From NCBI GenBank assembly GCA_951813545.1, contig OX638352.1:496001-560000 (forward strand): a stretch of 64,000 nt of DNA, in the 5' to 3' direction. How positions within the stretch are numbered: position 1 is the stretch's first letter; each line of letters begins with the position of its first letter. Positions 54,964 through 63,115 of the stretch are shown one piece after another. The DNA comes from an uncultured Poribacteria bacterium. GTDB lineage: Bacteria > Poribacteria > WGA-4E > WGA-3G. A program made the position numbers and the translations under genes. Under the pieces are notes generated by a model, which saw nothing but the letters and a program-made list of their open reading frames with translations, was not told the DNA's origin and did no database searches.

Positions 54964-55725
54964 CTAAGCGTTTGCGATCTTCAAGAAACTTGCGACGATT
55001 CGACAAAACTGTGGAAACCTGTCGAGGTACGAAAAGTGTCCCGCCTCCTTTAGAACAACTAGCCCTGCGTCAGGTATTTCCTTCTCCATAATTTGCCCGA
55101 ATAATACAGGCGTATCCTTGTCATCTTCACCCCAGATTAACAACGTGGATGCAGTTATTCGAGGTAGAAGTGCACGTAGGTCCTGATTTACGACCTTGAC
55201 GAGCGTGGCACGCATATCTCCAGCATTTTGATAGTCTTTGGAACCGGCACGGACAGACATAGCGTTTGCAACAAGAACACCATATTTCCCACATCGACGA
55301 ATCAATTTACCGATTTTCGCGACACCTACACGGAGATAGTATTTTGCAGTTCGGCGAGGCTTGATGCCGGCACTGTCAATCAAGATGAGCTTATCAACTT
55401 TTTCAGGGTGTTCCGCTGAGATAATAATCGAGATTCTACCGCCAAAAGAGTGGCCGATGAGATGGACCTTCGGGATGTCAAACTTTTCCAAAAACGCCGT
55501 AACAAACGCTGCATAGTCAGACGTATCCCACGCTGTAGGTGGAATCTGACTCTTGCCGAACCCCGGCAAATCAAGAGCGTAAACTCTATGCGATTGTGCT
55601 AACCATTCAAAAACTGGTTGAAAACTCGCAGCTTCACCACCCCAGCCATGTAAAAGGAGGACTACGTCGCCTTCTCCAGCAACCTGATATGAAATGTTGA
55701 GATTGTTAATTTCCGTACTTGGCAT
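54964..55725 (-). CDS. Alpha/beta hydrolase inside the dcw cluster
   Basis: A 253-residue alpha/beta-hydrolase with the oxyanion-region HGWGG, the nucleophile elbow in LIGHSFGGRISI (Ser), the acid in LIWGEDDKDTP (Asp) and the late histidine in EAGHFSYLDRFP. All three catalytic residues are in place, so it is probably active as an esterase, lipase or similar. The substrate is unknown. It starts 28 bases after murE and lies before murF on the same strand, so it is co-transcribed with cell-wall genes; a role in envelope metabolism is only an inference. Confidence 0.9.
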   Translation of the reverse strand: MPSTEINNLNISYQVAGEGDVVLLLHGWGGEAASFQPVFEWLAQSHRVYALDLPGFGKSQIPPTAWDTSDYAAFVTAFLEKFDIPKVHLIGHSFGGRISIIISAEHPEKVDKLILIDSAGIKPRRTAKYYLRVGVAKIGKLIRRCGKYGVLVANAMSVRAGSKDYQNAGDMRATLVKVVNQDLRALLPRITASTLLIWGEDDKDTPVLFGQIMEKEIPDAGLVVLKEAGHFSYLDRFPQFCRIVASFLKIANA

Positions 55726-55753
55726 CTACAAACATTTCGCGCTTACAGAACGA

Positions 55754-57232
55754 TTAAAAAGACTCCAGAATCTCTGAAGCGACAACCCGATCGTCAAAAG
55801 GAAACCGTTCGCCGTGAATCTCTTGATAATCTTCATGCCCCTTACCTGCAATGACAACCACATCCCCGGATTTTGCCGTGGTGATTGCGTGATGGATTGC
55901 GTCACGTCTCTCTGAAATACACACATATTTGGCATCATGTGGTAAATTTGACACAATTTGTGCGATGATTTCATCCGGGTCTTCAGTGCGCGGATTATCA
56001 GAAGTAATCACACTGTAATCTGCAATTTGGGCAGAAATATTTCCCATCTTAGGACGTTTTCCGTTATCCCGGTCACCGCCACACCCAAAAACACAAATCA
56101 GATCTCGCTTGGCGACGCGCTTCGCGGCAGTCAATACGTTCTCTAACCCATCCGGCGTATGTGCATAATCAACGATAACGGCAAAATCCTGCCCCCGGTC
56201 AATGAGTTCAAACCGCCCCGGGACGACAGTAGCAGCGAGTCCCTCCTGGATTGCCGAAACGGGACAATCGTAACGAATTCCAACAGCAATGGCAGCAAGA
56301 GCATTGTAAAGATTATATTCTCCGAGCAATCGCAACTTAGCAGGAATCCGACCGCTTGGCGTAACCGCTGTAAACATCAACCGATTCTGAGAATAACGAA
56401 TATCTTCGGCGTATAGATTAGCGTTCTTGTCAAGCCCATACATCAAAAGTTGGGAGTCCAAGCAGACTTGAGCGATACGTTCCGCCACTGGCGAATCGCT
56501 GTTCAAAATTGCAAAACCTGTCTCATGGAGTTGTTCAAACAACATTAGCTTCGCTTTTAAGTATATCTCCATCGTCTGATGATAATCAAGGTGATCTTGG
56601 GTGAGATTGGTAAAAACAGCGGTATCAAAGGTAAGCCCCGCCAGTCGCTGTAGTGCCAGTCCTTGGGACGAGGTTTCCATCGTGACGTATTTCACGCCGT
56701 TCTGACGAAACTGTTTAAAGAGGTCATGAAGGGCAAAGGCATCAGGGGTCGTGAGGGAGGCTGGAAGTGTTTCCTCTGCACCTTGAGCGTTTATGTACTG
56801 GTGTCCAACCGTGCCAATGAGTGCCGTTTCCCGCCCACTTGCCTTGAGTATGGCATGTATGAGATGTGCCGTCGAAGTTTTACCGTTGGTGCCTGTAATA
56901 CCGATGAGTTTAAGGTCTTGCGCAGGGTTGCCGTGCCAATTGGCAGCAAGCAACGACATTGCACGACGACCGCTTGAGACTTGCACATAGGTAATTGACT
57001 TCGCTGGGACCCCTAAAGCCACTACCGGCTTTTCACCGACGACAACTGCTGCTCCCTTCTGAAGGACATCTGGAATGAAACTATGACTATCCACGCTAAT
57101 ACCTTGGTAACAGACAAAAACATTACCAGGCTTGACTTTCCGATTGTCACTGGCAATACCGGTGATATCAACATCCAGCGATCCAGTGCTTACAGTAATA
57201 TTAAGCCCGCGGAGTAGTTCATGAAGCTTCAC
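55754..57232 (-). CDS. murE: UDP-MurNAc-L-Ala-D-Glu--diamino acid ligase
   Basis: Adds the third residue to the muropeptide. Motifs: DNRKVKPGNVFVCYQG in the N-terminal domain, LIGITGTNGKTSTAHLIHAIL, TMETSSQGLALQRL, TNLTQDHLDYHQTM, and VIVDYAHTPDGLENVL. The C-terminal specificity segment reads SDNPRTEDPDEIIAQI; DNPR is the pattern of meso-diaminopimelate-adding enzymes. The length is 492 residues. Start is GTG, overlapping the ftsI stop (GTGA), with AGGAGAGGGG just before it, so the two are translationally coupled. Confidence 0.97.
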   Translation of the reverse strand: MKLHELLRGLNITVSTGSLDVDITGIASDNRKVKPGNVFVCYQGISVDSHSFIPDVLQKGAAVVVGEKPVVALGVPAKSITYVQVSSGRRAMSLLAANWHGNPAQDLKLIGITGTNGKTSTAHLIHAILKASGRETALIGTVGHQYINAQGAEETLPASLTTPDAFALHDLFKQFRQNGVKYVTMETSSQGLALQRLAGLTFDTAVFTNLTQDHLDYHQTMEIYLKAKLMLFEQLHETGFAILNSDSPVAERIAQVCLDSQLLMYGLDKNANLYAEDIRYSQNRLMFTAVTPSGRIPAKLRLLGEYNLYNALAAIAVGIRYDCPVSAIQEGLAATVVPGRFELIDRGQDFAVIVDYAHTPDGLENVLTAAKRVAKRDLICVFGCGGDRDNGKRPKMGNISAQIADYSVITSDNPRTEDPDEIIAQIVSNLPHDAKYVCISERRDAIHHAITTAKSGDVVVIAGKGHEDYQEIHGERFPFDDRVVASEILESF

Positions 57233-59025
57233 AGCCCCTCTCCTTTCACAGTAAAGCGTTGCGTCGGCGTTTGTTCTGTCACAACAGGTGCATATTTAGG
57301 TGTTTTTTGAAGTTCGGGTCCGAAAAACTCGGTTTGTTTTAAGTATTGCATTGCTTGCGCGGCAACCGTCTGAAAAAGCGGTCCAGCGATTTGTCCACTG
57401 AAACGCGCCCCTTTCGGTTCATCAAGCATAACAATTATTGACACCATAGGATTTTCCGCTGGTAGGAATCCCATAAAGGACATAACCTCTTTTCCAAGAT
57501 AGCCCTTACCATTTTTTTCAGCCTTTTGGGCGGTCCCCGTCTTTCCTGCCACGCGATACCCTTCAACGCGTGCCCGTCGACCGCTACCGCCTTCAACCAC
57601 ACCAACAAGTATGTCTGTCATCTGCTTCGCCACTCTTGGCTGAATCACTTGTCGGACTTCAATGGGGTATTTCTTATCAATCACTATTCCACTACTGTCC
57701 CGAATTTCCCGCGTAATATGTGGACGGAGGAGCTTACCACCATTCGCAATGACATTTAACGCATTGACCATCTGAAGGGGTGTTACCATAATTCCTTGTC
57801 CAAAAGGCACAGAACCTAGAGAGTGGGTATCCCAATATTTCACTGCATAAAGACTTCCCCTATGCTCATAAGGCAAATCCACACCTGTCATTTTCCCAAA
57901 GCCGTACTTTTCAATATAAGCCCTAAAGTCCTCATGTCCCAACTGCCTTACAACCTTAATCATACCGATATTGCTAGATTTGTGGAGGACCTCTTCCAGT
58001 GTAAGCCATCCTTTCCCCGAAACGTCGCGAATAACCCTACCGTTTGAGAGTCGGTACCGACCATTTTCACAAAAGACCGTTGATTCAGGGGTCATAATCC
58101 CTTCGTTCAGTACAGCGGAAGACGCAACAATTTTAAAAATTGAACCGGGTTCATACGCATACCAAACACCGAGATTCCTCTTCGCTTCCTCACTCCCGAG
58201 TGCGTAATCATTCAAATTGTATGAAGGATAACTTGCGAGAGCCAATATCTCTGCGGTCTTTGACGCTAAGACAATGACCGTTCCGCGTGGCGCGTTCCAC
58301 TTTCGACACGCTGCCGCCAATTCTTTCTCGGCAGTGTACTGAATGTATTCATCAAGTGTCAAGACGACGCTATACCCGTAATCGTCGGCGGAATTTCCGT
58401 CAGTGAGCAAATTTATTGGTTCGTTGCGAGCAGCCTCCGCCCGCCGTTCGGCTTGTCGTTCCCTCGCGCTTAAAAGGTAATTGTTGTATTGATATTCAAT
58501 TCCCTCGCCCATATTCTGATCGTTGATATGCCCAATAACCTGGGAGGCGAGTGTTCCTTTCGGATAGGCGCGTTTCTGTTCAACCTCATGCTTTATGCCT
58601 CGAATGTCCTTCTCAATTGCGCGAAGTTCATCAAGGCACTCATAACTCATATCCTTCTTAAGCCACACAAACCGCTTATCCTTACGGCGGAGTTGCGTAA
58701 GCAATTTAGATTCAGAGACCCCCAAAACCGGGGCAAGTCTACGAGCAGCCTCCCTGGGGTCAGTTTTCATATACGTCGGATCGGCGTAAACAGAGAGACT
58801 GTGGTGACTCAAGGCTAAGACATTCCCGTGCCGATCTAAAATTTTACCCCGTTTTATCGCGGCTGTACGCGGAGAACGCCAAGGACTACCAGCTGTTTCT
58901 TGATACGTTGCATCGACAGAAATCTGTACTTTGAACAGTTTGCCAACCAGCAACAGAAACCCCACCTGCAGTATAATAAGTATAAAAACAAGGCGGCGAA
59001 TGGATAAATGCGAATTGTTTTTCAT
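57229..59025 (-). CDS. ftsI: Septal penicillin-binding protein, FtsI/PBP3 type
   Basis: Class B transpeptidase that crosslinks septal peptidoglycan with FtsW. There is one N-terminal membrane helix (LVFILIILQVGFLLLVGKLF), a pedestal domain (GKILDRHGNVLALS) and the transpeptidase domain with S-x-x-K in YEPGSIFKIVASS (around residue 300), S-x-N in HKSSNIGMIK and K-T-G in VAGKTGTAQKAEK. There is no PASTA domain at the C-terminus. The ATG at 59025 (598 residues) puts a short basic tail before the helix; the longest frame adds 47 residues and overlaps ftsL. Position after ftsL supports FtsI. Confidence 0.96.
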   Translation of the reverse strand: MKNNSHLSIRRLVFILIILQVGFLLLVGKLFKVQISVDATYQETAGSPWRSPRTAAIKRGKILDRHGNVLALSHHSLSVYADPTYMKTDPREAARRLAPVLGVSESKLLTQLRRKDKRFVWLKKDMSYECLDELRAIEKDIRGIKHEVEQKRAYPKGTLASQVIGHINDQNMGEGIEYQYNNYLLSARERQAERRAEAARNEPINLLTDGNSADDYGYSVVLTLDEYIQYTAEKELAAACRKWNAPRGTVIVLASKTAEILALASYPSYNLNDYALGSEEAKRNLGVWYAYEPGSIFKIVASSAVLNEGIMTPESTVFCENGRYRLSNGRVIRDVSGKGWLTLEEVLHKSSNIGMIKVVRQLGHEDFRAYIEKYGFGKMTGVDLPYEHRGSLYAVKYWDTHSLGSVPFGQGIMVTPLQMVNALNVIANGGKLLRPHITREIRDSSGIVIDKKYPIEVRQVIQPRVAKQMTDILVGVVEGGSGRRARVEGYRVAGKTGTAQKAEKNGKGYLGKEVMSFMGFLPAENPMVSIIVMLDEPKGARFSGQIAGPLFQTVAAQAMQYLKQTEFFGPELQKTPKYAPVVTEQTPTQRFTVKGEGL

Positions 59026-59083
59026 GTTTCTACCATGTAAAAAAAATAAAATAAATTTAAGTATCCTACGAAAAGGACGAAAA

Positions 59084-59407
59084 TTATTTGTCCCAGAGCA
59101 CCTGTGAGGTTTCAGTCGGTTCAACCATTCCAAGTTCAGTGGCGATTTGTCGAATCCTTTGAACACTGGTTAGCGTCGACTCTTCCAATTCAAGCCGATA
59201 AATCTCGTCCTGAATCTGGTGCTTCTGCCTCTCGTAGACGGGCTGTCGTTGTAAAGCGACTTTCTTCGCGTAAGATGAGAACCAGATGCTACCAGCGAAG
59301 GTACAGAAAGACAATACTAAAACGACATAAACTAACGGAAATCTTTTTTTCGGATTGGAGTCTTCGGTTTTCGTGATGCGTGTTGAATAGTGATGTGGTG
59401 TCTGCAT
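59084..59407 (-). CDS. ftsL: Cell division protein FtsL
   Basis: A 107-residue bitopic protein: basic cytoplasmic N-terminus, one membrane helix (FPLVYVVLVLSFCTFAGSIWF, about 23-43), then a periplasmic coiled coil (QRQPVYERQKHQIQDEIYRLELEES) ending in VQRIRQIATELGMVEP, the usual FtsL/FtsB-type ending. It bridges FtsQ with FtsW/FtsI. Sequence conservation is low in this family, so the call relies on architecture and on its place between rsmH and ftsI. Confidence 0.9.
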   Translation of the reverse strand: MQTPHHYSTRITKTEDSNPKKRFPLVYVVLVLSFCTFAGSIWFSSYAKKVALQRQPVYERQKHQIQDEIYRLELEESTLTSVQRIRQIATELGMVEPTETSQVLWDK

Positions 59408-59585
59408 TTTATTTAATTATTTAATTGATGTTAAGAGGACAAAATTTCTGTGATTCAGCCCAAGATCACTTCACAACTTTTCTGTGTACATTCGCTAAGC
59501 GAAGACTCGCTTCATTTTAACGTTTAGAATTGCATTTAAGGTACAATTTTCTCCACATTTAGGATAGGAGACAAGGCACTTCACA

Positions 59586-60539
59586 CTATAATTTGCGAGC
59601 TGCGCGTAGTTTAGCACTTCTCGCTCGAGGATTTTGTTGAATTTCAGCCACACTCGGTAGCACTGGACGCCTCGTGAGAACCTCTACTGACGGACTGTGT
59701 TCACAAATACAGACAGGTGTCTTGGGTGGGCAGATGCACGTCCTCGCCCACGTCCGAAAGCAATGCTTGACTATCCTATCCTCAAGCGAATGAAACGTAA
59801 TAACACACAGACAACCCCCCGGCTTCAAGAGTGGTATTGCGACCTCTAAACCTGTCGAAAGGTTTTCTAACTCAGCGTTGACATGAATCCGAAGTGCCTG
59901 AAACACACGAGTTGCTGGATGAATTTTGGACGCCTTTTGTGGAACGGCTTGCTTGACAATTTCTGCGAACTGTGTTGTTGTTGTTATCGGTCCCTGTTGC
60001 CTCGCCCGAACAATCCGACCAGCAATCCGTTTAGCGAATCGTTCCTCGCCGTACCGCTTAAAAATATCGGCAAGGACATCCACCGTGCTATTGTTGACCA
60101 CCTGCATTGCCGTCAGAGCGGTTTCATGCTCACTACTCAGTTCCTGCCGCGGATCCATACGCATATCCAAAGGACCGGTATGGTTAAAACTAAACCCTCG
60201 GTGTGGTGCATCTAACTGTAGGGACGACACCCCCAAGTCAAGTAGGATACCATCTACCGCATGAACTGAATGTCTTTCCAATAAGACATCCATCTCAGTA
60301 AAATTGCCGTTAACAAGGGAACAACGCCCTCCGAAGGCGTGTAATCTATCTTTCGCGACGGTGAGAGCCTCAACATCTAAATCAATTCCAATCACACGTC
60401 CATCCGGTGCGGATGCCTTTAGGATAGCGAGACTATGTCCACCTAAACCGACAGTACCATCTATATAAATACCATCCGGTTTCGGTTTGAGAAACTCAAC
60501 CACTTTATCATATAAAACGGGTATGTGCTGCGTATTCAT
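59586..60539 (-). CDS. rsmH: 16S rRNA N4-methylcytidine-1402 methyltransferase
   Basis: RsmH (MraW) methylates N4 of C1402 in 16S rRNA. Motifs: HIPVLYDKVVEFL at the start, IDGTVGLGGHSLAIL for AdoMet, GILLDLGVSSLQLD, GPLDMRMDP, HPATRVFQALRIHVN and VITFHSLEDRIVKHCF. The C-terminal RSAKLRAARK is typical. An ATG at 60539 preceded by GGAAAGG gives 317 residues; the longest frame adds 18. It opens the dcw block; mraZ, which usually precedes it, is missing and an oxidoreductase gene takes that position. Confidence 0.97.
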   Translation of the reverse strand: MNTQHIPVLYDKVVEFLKPKPDGIYIDGTVGLGGHSLAILKASAPDGRVIGIDLDVEALTVAKDRLHAFGGRCSLVNGNFTEMDVLLERHSVHAVDGILLDLGVSSLQLDAPHRGFSFNHTGPLDMRMDPRQELSSEHETALTAMQVVNNSTVDVLADIFKRYGEERFAKRIAGRIVRARQQGPITTTTQFAEIVKQAVPQKASKIHPATRVFQALRIHVNAELENLSTGLEVAIPLLKPGGCLCVITFHSLEDRIVKHCFRTWARTCICPPKTPVCICEHSPSVEVLTRRPVLPSVAEIQQNPRARSAKLRAARKL

Positions 60540-60615
60540 AGCCTTTCCGAGTCTATCCTTAACCGAGCTATAGCAAGAAACGTGCCAATTCATTTTGCCC
60601 GTTAGAGACGAGGCA

Positions 60616-61581
60616 TTAAGGATCTATCCGATTTCGATAGATAGCCGCTACGAGCTCCATTGTCTTGATCGCATCCGCAAAGCAGGTTAAAGGCTGTTGA
60701 TCCTTCTGGATACAATCAACGAAATGCCGACTCTCCCCATAAAACCCATAAGCTCTGTGCGTGGCATCGGAATCTGCTGCTTCCTCAGGCGTAATCTCGG
60801 TTGTGCCTTCGGGTGTATGGAGAACAGCACGTCCGCCAGCATCGGGATTGATATAGGCGGAAATCTCTCGTGCGTGCATCTCAAACGTATGGATACGTCC
60901 ACCGACAGCCCAATTCGTGCAAAGATACCCAGAAGCACCCCCCGAAAATTTGACGAGGGCGTTGAAACTGTTCTCACGCTCGGAATAGAAATTATTGATG
61001 TCGCTTGCAACGGCTTTCACCTCGCCGCCGCCAAGCCATCGGAGCGCGTCTACGGCGTGAATCGCATCGCAGGTCAAAACGTCTATCACACCATCATAGT
61101 AGAGAGCGTTTGGCGTGTTCTTATGGAAGGTCGACATGCATTGGATAATTGGTCCGCGTTCCTCAACTATCGTCTTAACCTTTTGTAAGAGCGGAATAAA
61201 CCGACGATTGAAACCCACCATCGTCTTGCAACCGTTCTTCTCTGCAGCGAGTGCCATCTCCTTCGTTTGATGGAGCGTAACACCGGGCGGTTTCTCAATA
61301 AAAACATGATGACCCTGAGAGAGGCAGTGGATAGCGAGCGGAAACAAGTGTTGCGGCGGCATTAAAATATATACAGCATCTGGACTCGTTTTCTCAAGCA
61401 TCTCCCGATAATCAGTGAATGTCTGATCAATCTCAAACCGCTCCGCTGTTGCCTGCAGTTTTGATGGGACCAAATCACACAATCCGACAAGCTGGACATC
61501 TTCACACTCTCTGAGCGATGGGTAATGGACACCGTTCGCCATACCCCCCGCGCCAATCAGCGCAATATTGACTTTTTCCAT
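60616..61581 (-). CDS. Gfo/Idh/MocA-family oxidoreductase upstream of the dcw cluster
   Basis: A 321-residue NAD(P)-dependent dehydrogenase: IALIGAGGMANGVHYPSL, YILMPPQHLF, catalytic-type Lys in VFIEKPPGVT, FNRRFIPLLQKV, and CDAIHAVDALRWLGGG with the conserved His. AGGAGAA lies eight bases before the ATG, and a near-consensus promoter is upstream. It ends 76 bases before rsmH on the same strand, so its promoter may also drive the division cluster. The substrate is unknown; a link to amino-sugar or cell-wall metabolism is not shown by the sequence. Confidence 0.88.
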   Translation of the reverse strand: MEKVNIALIGAGGMANGVHYPSLRECEDVQLVGLCDLVPSKLQATAERFEIDQTFTDYREMLEKTSPDAVYILMPPQHLFPLAIHCLSQGHHVFIEKPPGVTLHQTKEMALAAEKNGCKTMVGFNRRFIPLLQKVKTIVEERGPIIQCMSTFHKNTPNALYYDGVIDVLTCDAIHAVDALRWLGGGEVKAVASDINNFYSERENSFNALVKFSGGASGYLCTNWAVGGRIHTFEMHAREISAYINPDAGGRAVLHTPEGTTEITPEEAADSDATHRAYGFYGESRHFVDCIQKDQQPLTCFADAIKTMELVAAIYRNRIDP

Positions 61582-61613
61582 CTGAAATTCTCCTCATCAA
61601 TCTTTTCTTGCAT

Positions 61614-61641
61614 ATTATAGGAGGAGGTGTTAAAATTGCAA
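61614..61641 (-). promoter_or_regulatory. Sigma70-like promoter for the oxidoreductase and possibly dcw genes
   Basis: On the minus strand TTGCAA (61641-61636) and TATAAT (61619-61614) are separated by 16 bases, 33 bases before the oxidoreductase start. Confidence 0.6.
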
Positions 61642-61678
61642 CTAACTTCTGAACATGCAAAGAGAATTGAAAATAAAT

Positions 61679-61707
61679 TTGATTTTTTCTCGAAAATGTA
61701 GTATAAT
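61679..61707 (+). promoter_or_regulatory. Sigma70-like promoter reading toward the RNA repeats
   Basis: TTGATT (61679-61684) and a perfect TATAAT (61702-61707) are separated by 17 bases. Transcription would begin near 61714, about 145 bases before the first RNA element. It diverges from the minus-strand promoter at 61614-61641. Confidence 0.65.
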
Positions 61708-61859
61708 CCTTAAAACTTACACATGGCACGCGAGAGATTGCCTTACTACAAACACAGACCTCTTGCAAATACAAGCATTTCTCCAAAGCATAGCAGTTTG
61801 TAGTAGTGCAATTCGTTGTGCGTTGCGTAAGTCCTGAAGGAATCACGATCTAAAGCGTC

Positions 61860-61992
61860 ATCTGATTCAGATTTTGGTGAAGTAGGTCATTGATCTTTAG
61901 AGAGTGCCGACTCTATTCACCAGAGGATTACCGAGTCCTCAAACAATGAGGGATGCGTTGATAACGCTTTGAGAGTACCGACTCTACCTCCA
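61860..61992 (+). ncRNA. Structured RNA element upstream of DUF3800 gene, copy 1
   Basis: The first 93 bases are identical to copy 2 (offset 245). Proposed folding by eye: GGTGAA/TTCACC (61876-61881 with 61916-61921) encloses GGTC/GATC and AGAGT-GCCG-ACTCT (61901-61914). Next is a 7-bp stem with ACCG loop (61923-61940). Last, GAGG/CCTC (61948-61951 with 61987-61990) encloses GCGTT-GAT-AACGC (61955-61967) and AGAGT-ACCG-ACTCT (61972-61985). The NCCG loops recur. The hairpin at 61955 differs in sequence from copy 2 but keeps its shape. DUF3800 RNA motifs upstream of DUF3800 genes have been reported; whether this is one of them needs a covariance search. Confidence 0.75.
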
Positions 61993-62002
61993 AAGAAACG
62001 AT

Positions 62003-62032
62003 TAAGAGGGGGAAACAATCATCCCCCTCTTA
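62003..62032 (+). terminator. Hairpin between the two RNA copies, possible terminator
   Basis: TAAGAGGGGG (62003-62012) and CCCCCTCTTA (62023-62032) form a perfect 10-bp stem with a 10-base loop, followed by TATCTTATATT rather than a clean T-run. It starts 11 bases after copy 1 and could define the 3' end of a free RNA. Confidence 0.6.
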
Positions 62033-62104
62033 TATCTTATATTCCGCACGTGTTTTGACACATTTCAGAAATCAGAAGTACTGCGTATAGGTTATATTTT
62101 TTGA

Positions 62105-62235
62105 ATCTGATTCAGATTTTGGTGAAGTAGGTCATTGATCTTTAGAGAGTGCCGACTCTATTCACCAGAGGATTACCGAGTCCTCAAACAATGAGGGGCA
62201 TTTATAATGCCTTGAGAGTCCGACTCTACCTCCAC
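62105..62235 (+). ncRNA. Structured RNA element upstream of DUF3800 gene, copy 2
   Basis: Identical to copy 1 over 62105-62197. The variable hairpin is GGCATT-TAT-AATGCC (62197-62211) instead of GCGTT-GAT-AACGC, so the stem is kept with different bases. The last hairpin, AGAGT-CCG-ACTCT, has lost one loop base. The element ends only 14 bases before the DUF3800 start codon, so it forms the leader of that mRNA or is cut from it. A TTGACA at 62055-62060 lies ahead of this copy but has no good -10 at normal spacing. Confidence 0.75.
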
Positions 62236-62248
62236 TTCACATAAAAAA

Positions 62249-63094
62249 ATGCAAACATGGTGTATCTATATAGATGAATCAGGGGTCAACGAAGATAATC
62301 CTGAATTCATTTATGCCGCTATTTGTGTTCCTTTTAATAGCCAACAGGAATTCTTAAAGTCCTACCCCAAAATTGTCAATCCTTTGGTACCTATTTCCGG
62401 CAGCGAGATAAAATATGGTCCTCTTCTCAATGATTTTGATAGAAATTATCAAGAAAAAAGTGGTGAGATATGCCAATCACTATTGGCGCGCTTTTTTGAT
62501 ATAGAAGGTGCCCTGATTATTCGGATAAAAGCGATAAGAAAACAGATGCGACTTGAAGGTGGTGACCTCCGTGCAGCTCTCTTTAAAAAAACGCTTGAAC
62601 TCAGTAAGCAGTCCTTACCACCTGATCACCAGGCAATGATTTTGCACGACGAATTAGACAACCGAAATCTACAGCGTGCACTGTTAGATAGGTTTAATAA
62701 CTTCAATAAAGATTTACCTAAAGGTCTAAACTTTCAAAACTGTGTCTTTGTCCATTCTAATGAAAATCCGTTCATACAGTTTGCTGATTTCGTTGCTTCC
62801 ATCTGCTACAGATATTATTACTTTCAGAAAAGAGAATATAAGGATAAACAGCATTGTAAATCATTAGTAAATTCGCTATTTAACGCAATAGATGAACGCT
62901 CACCTCCTATTGTTGAACTCTCTGAACATAAGGTTATTGAAGACAACCCGAGAAGAGAGCACGCATTACAACTCGCTTCAGAACACGGTATTGATATTGC
63001 CACTGCTCACAATATAGTAGATAAGCGGATTACGCTTGCTGAAGTGTTGCGGCGAAAACAAACTCAAACTTCCGCAGCTCATAAACGAAGATAA
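62249..63094 (+). CDS. DUF3800 protein with adjacent RNA elements
   Basis: A 281-residue DUF3800 protein. Landmarks: YIDESGVNED at the N-terminus (8-16, acidic), ILHDELDNRNLQ (about 131-142), and NPFIQFADFVASICYRYY near residue 173, the late acidic motif. These acidic residues resemble an RNase H-like nuclease site, as suggested for the family. A C-terminal extension of about 60 residues (QLASEHGIDIATAHNIVDKR) looks helical. The ATG is preceded by ATAAAAAA and has no Shine-Dalgarno; the structured RNA copy 2 ends 14 bases upstream. DUF3800 genes are often found with mobile or defence genes and with upstream RNA motifs; function is unproven. Confidence 0.88.
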   Translation: MQTWCIYIDESGVNEDNPEFIYAAICVPFNSQQEFLKSYPKIVNPLVPISGSEIKYGPLLNDFDRNYQEKSGEICQSLLARFFDIEGALIIRIKAIRKQMRLEGGDLRAALFKKTLELSKQSLPPDHQAMILHDELDNRNLQRALLDRFNNFNKDLPKGLNFQNCVFVHSNENPFIQFADFVASICYRYYYFQKREYKDKQHCKSLVNSLFNAIDERSPPIVELSEHKVIEDNPRREHALQLASEHGIDIATAHNIVDKRITLAEVLRRKQTQTSAAHKRR

Positions 63095-63115
63095 GCGCGA
63101 AATTCCCTCCTAACC

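Noticed and set aside
62055..62060. TTGACA as a promoter for RNA copy 2
   Set aside because: No -10-like sequence at 16-18 bases; the nearest TATAG is 25 bases away.
61860..62235. CRISPR array or classical ToxIN repeat array
   Set aside because: Only two units of ~130 bases with internal stems and no spacer pattern, and the adjacent protein is DUF3800 rather than Cas or ToxN/AbiQ.
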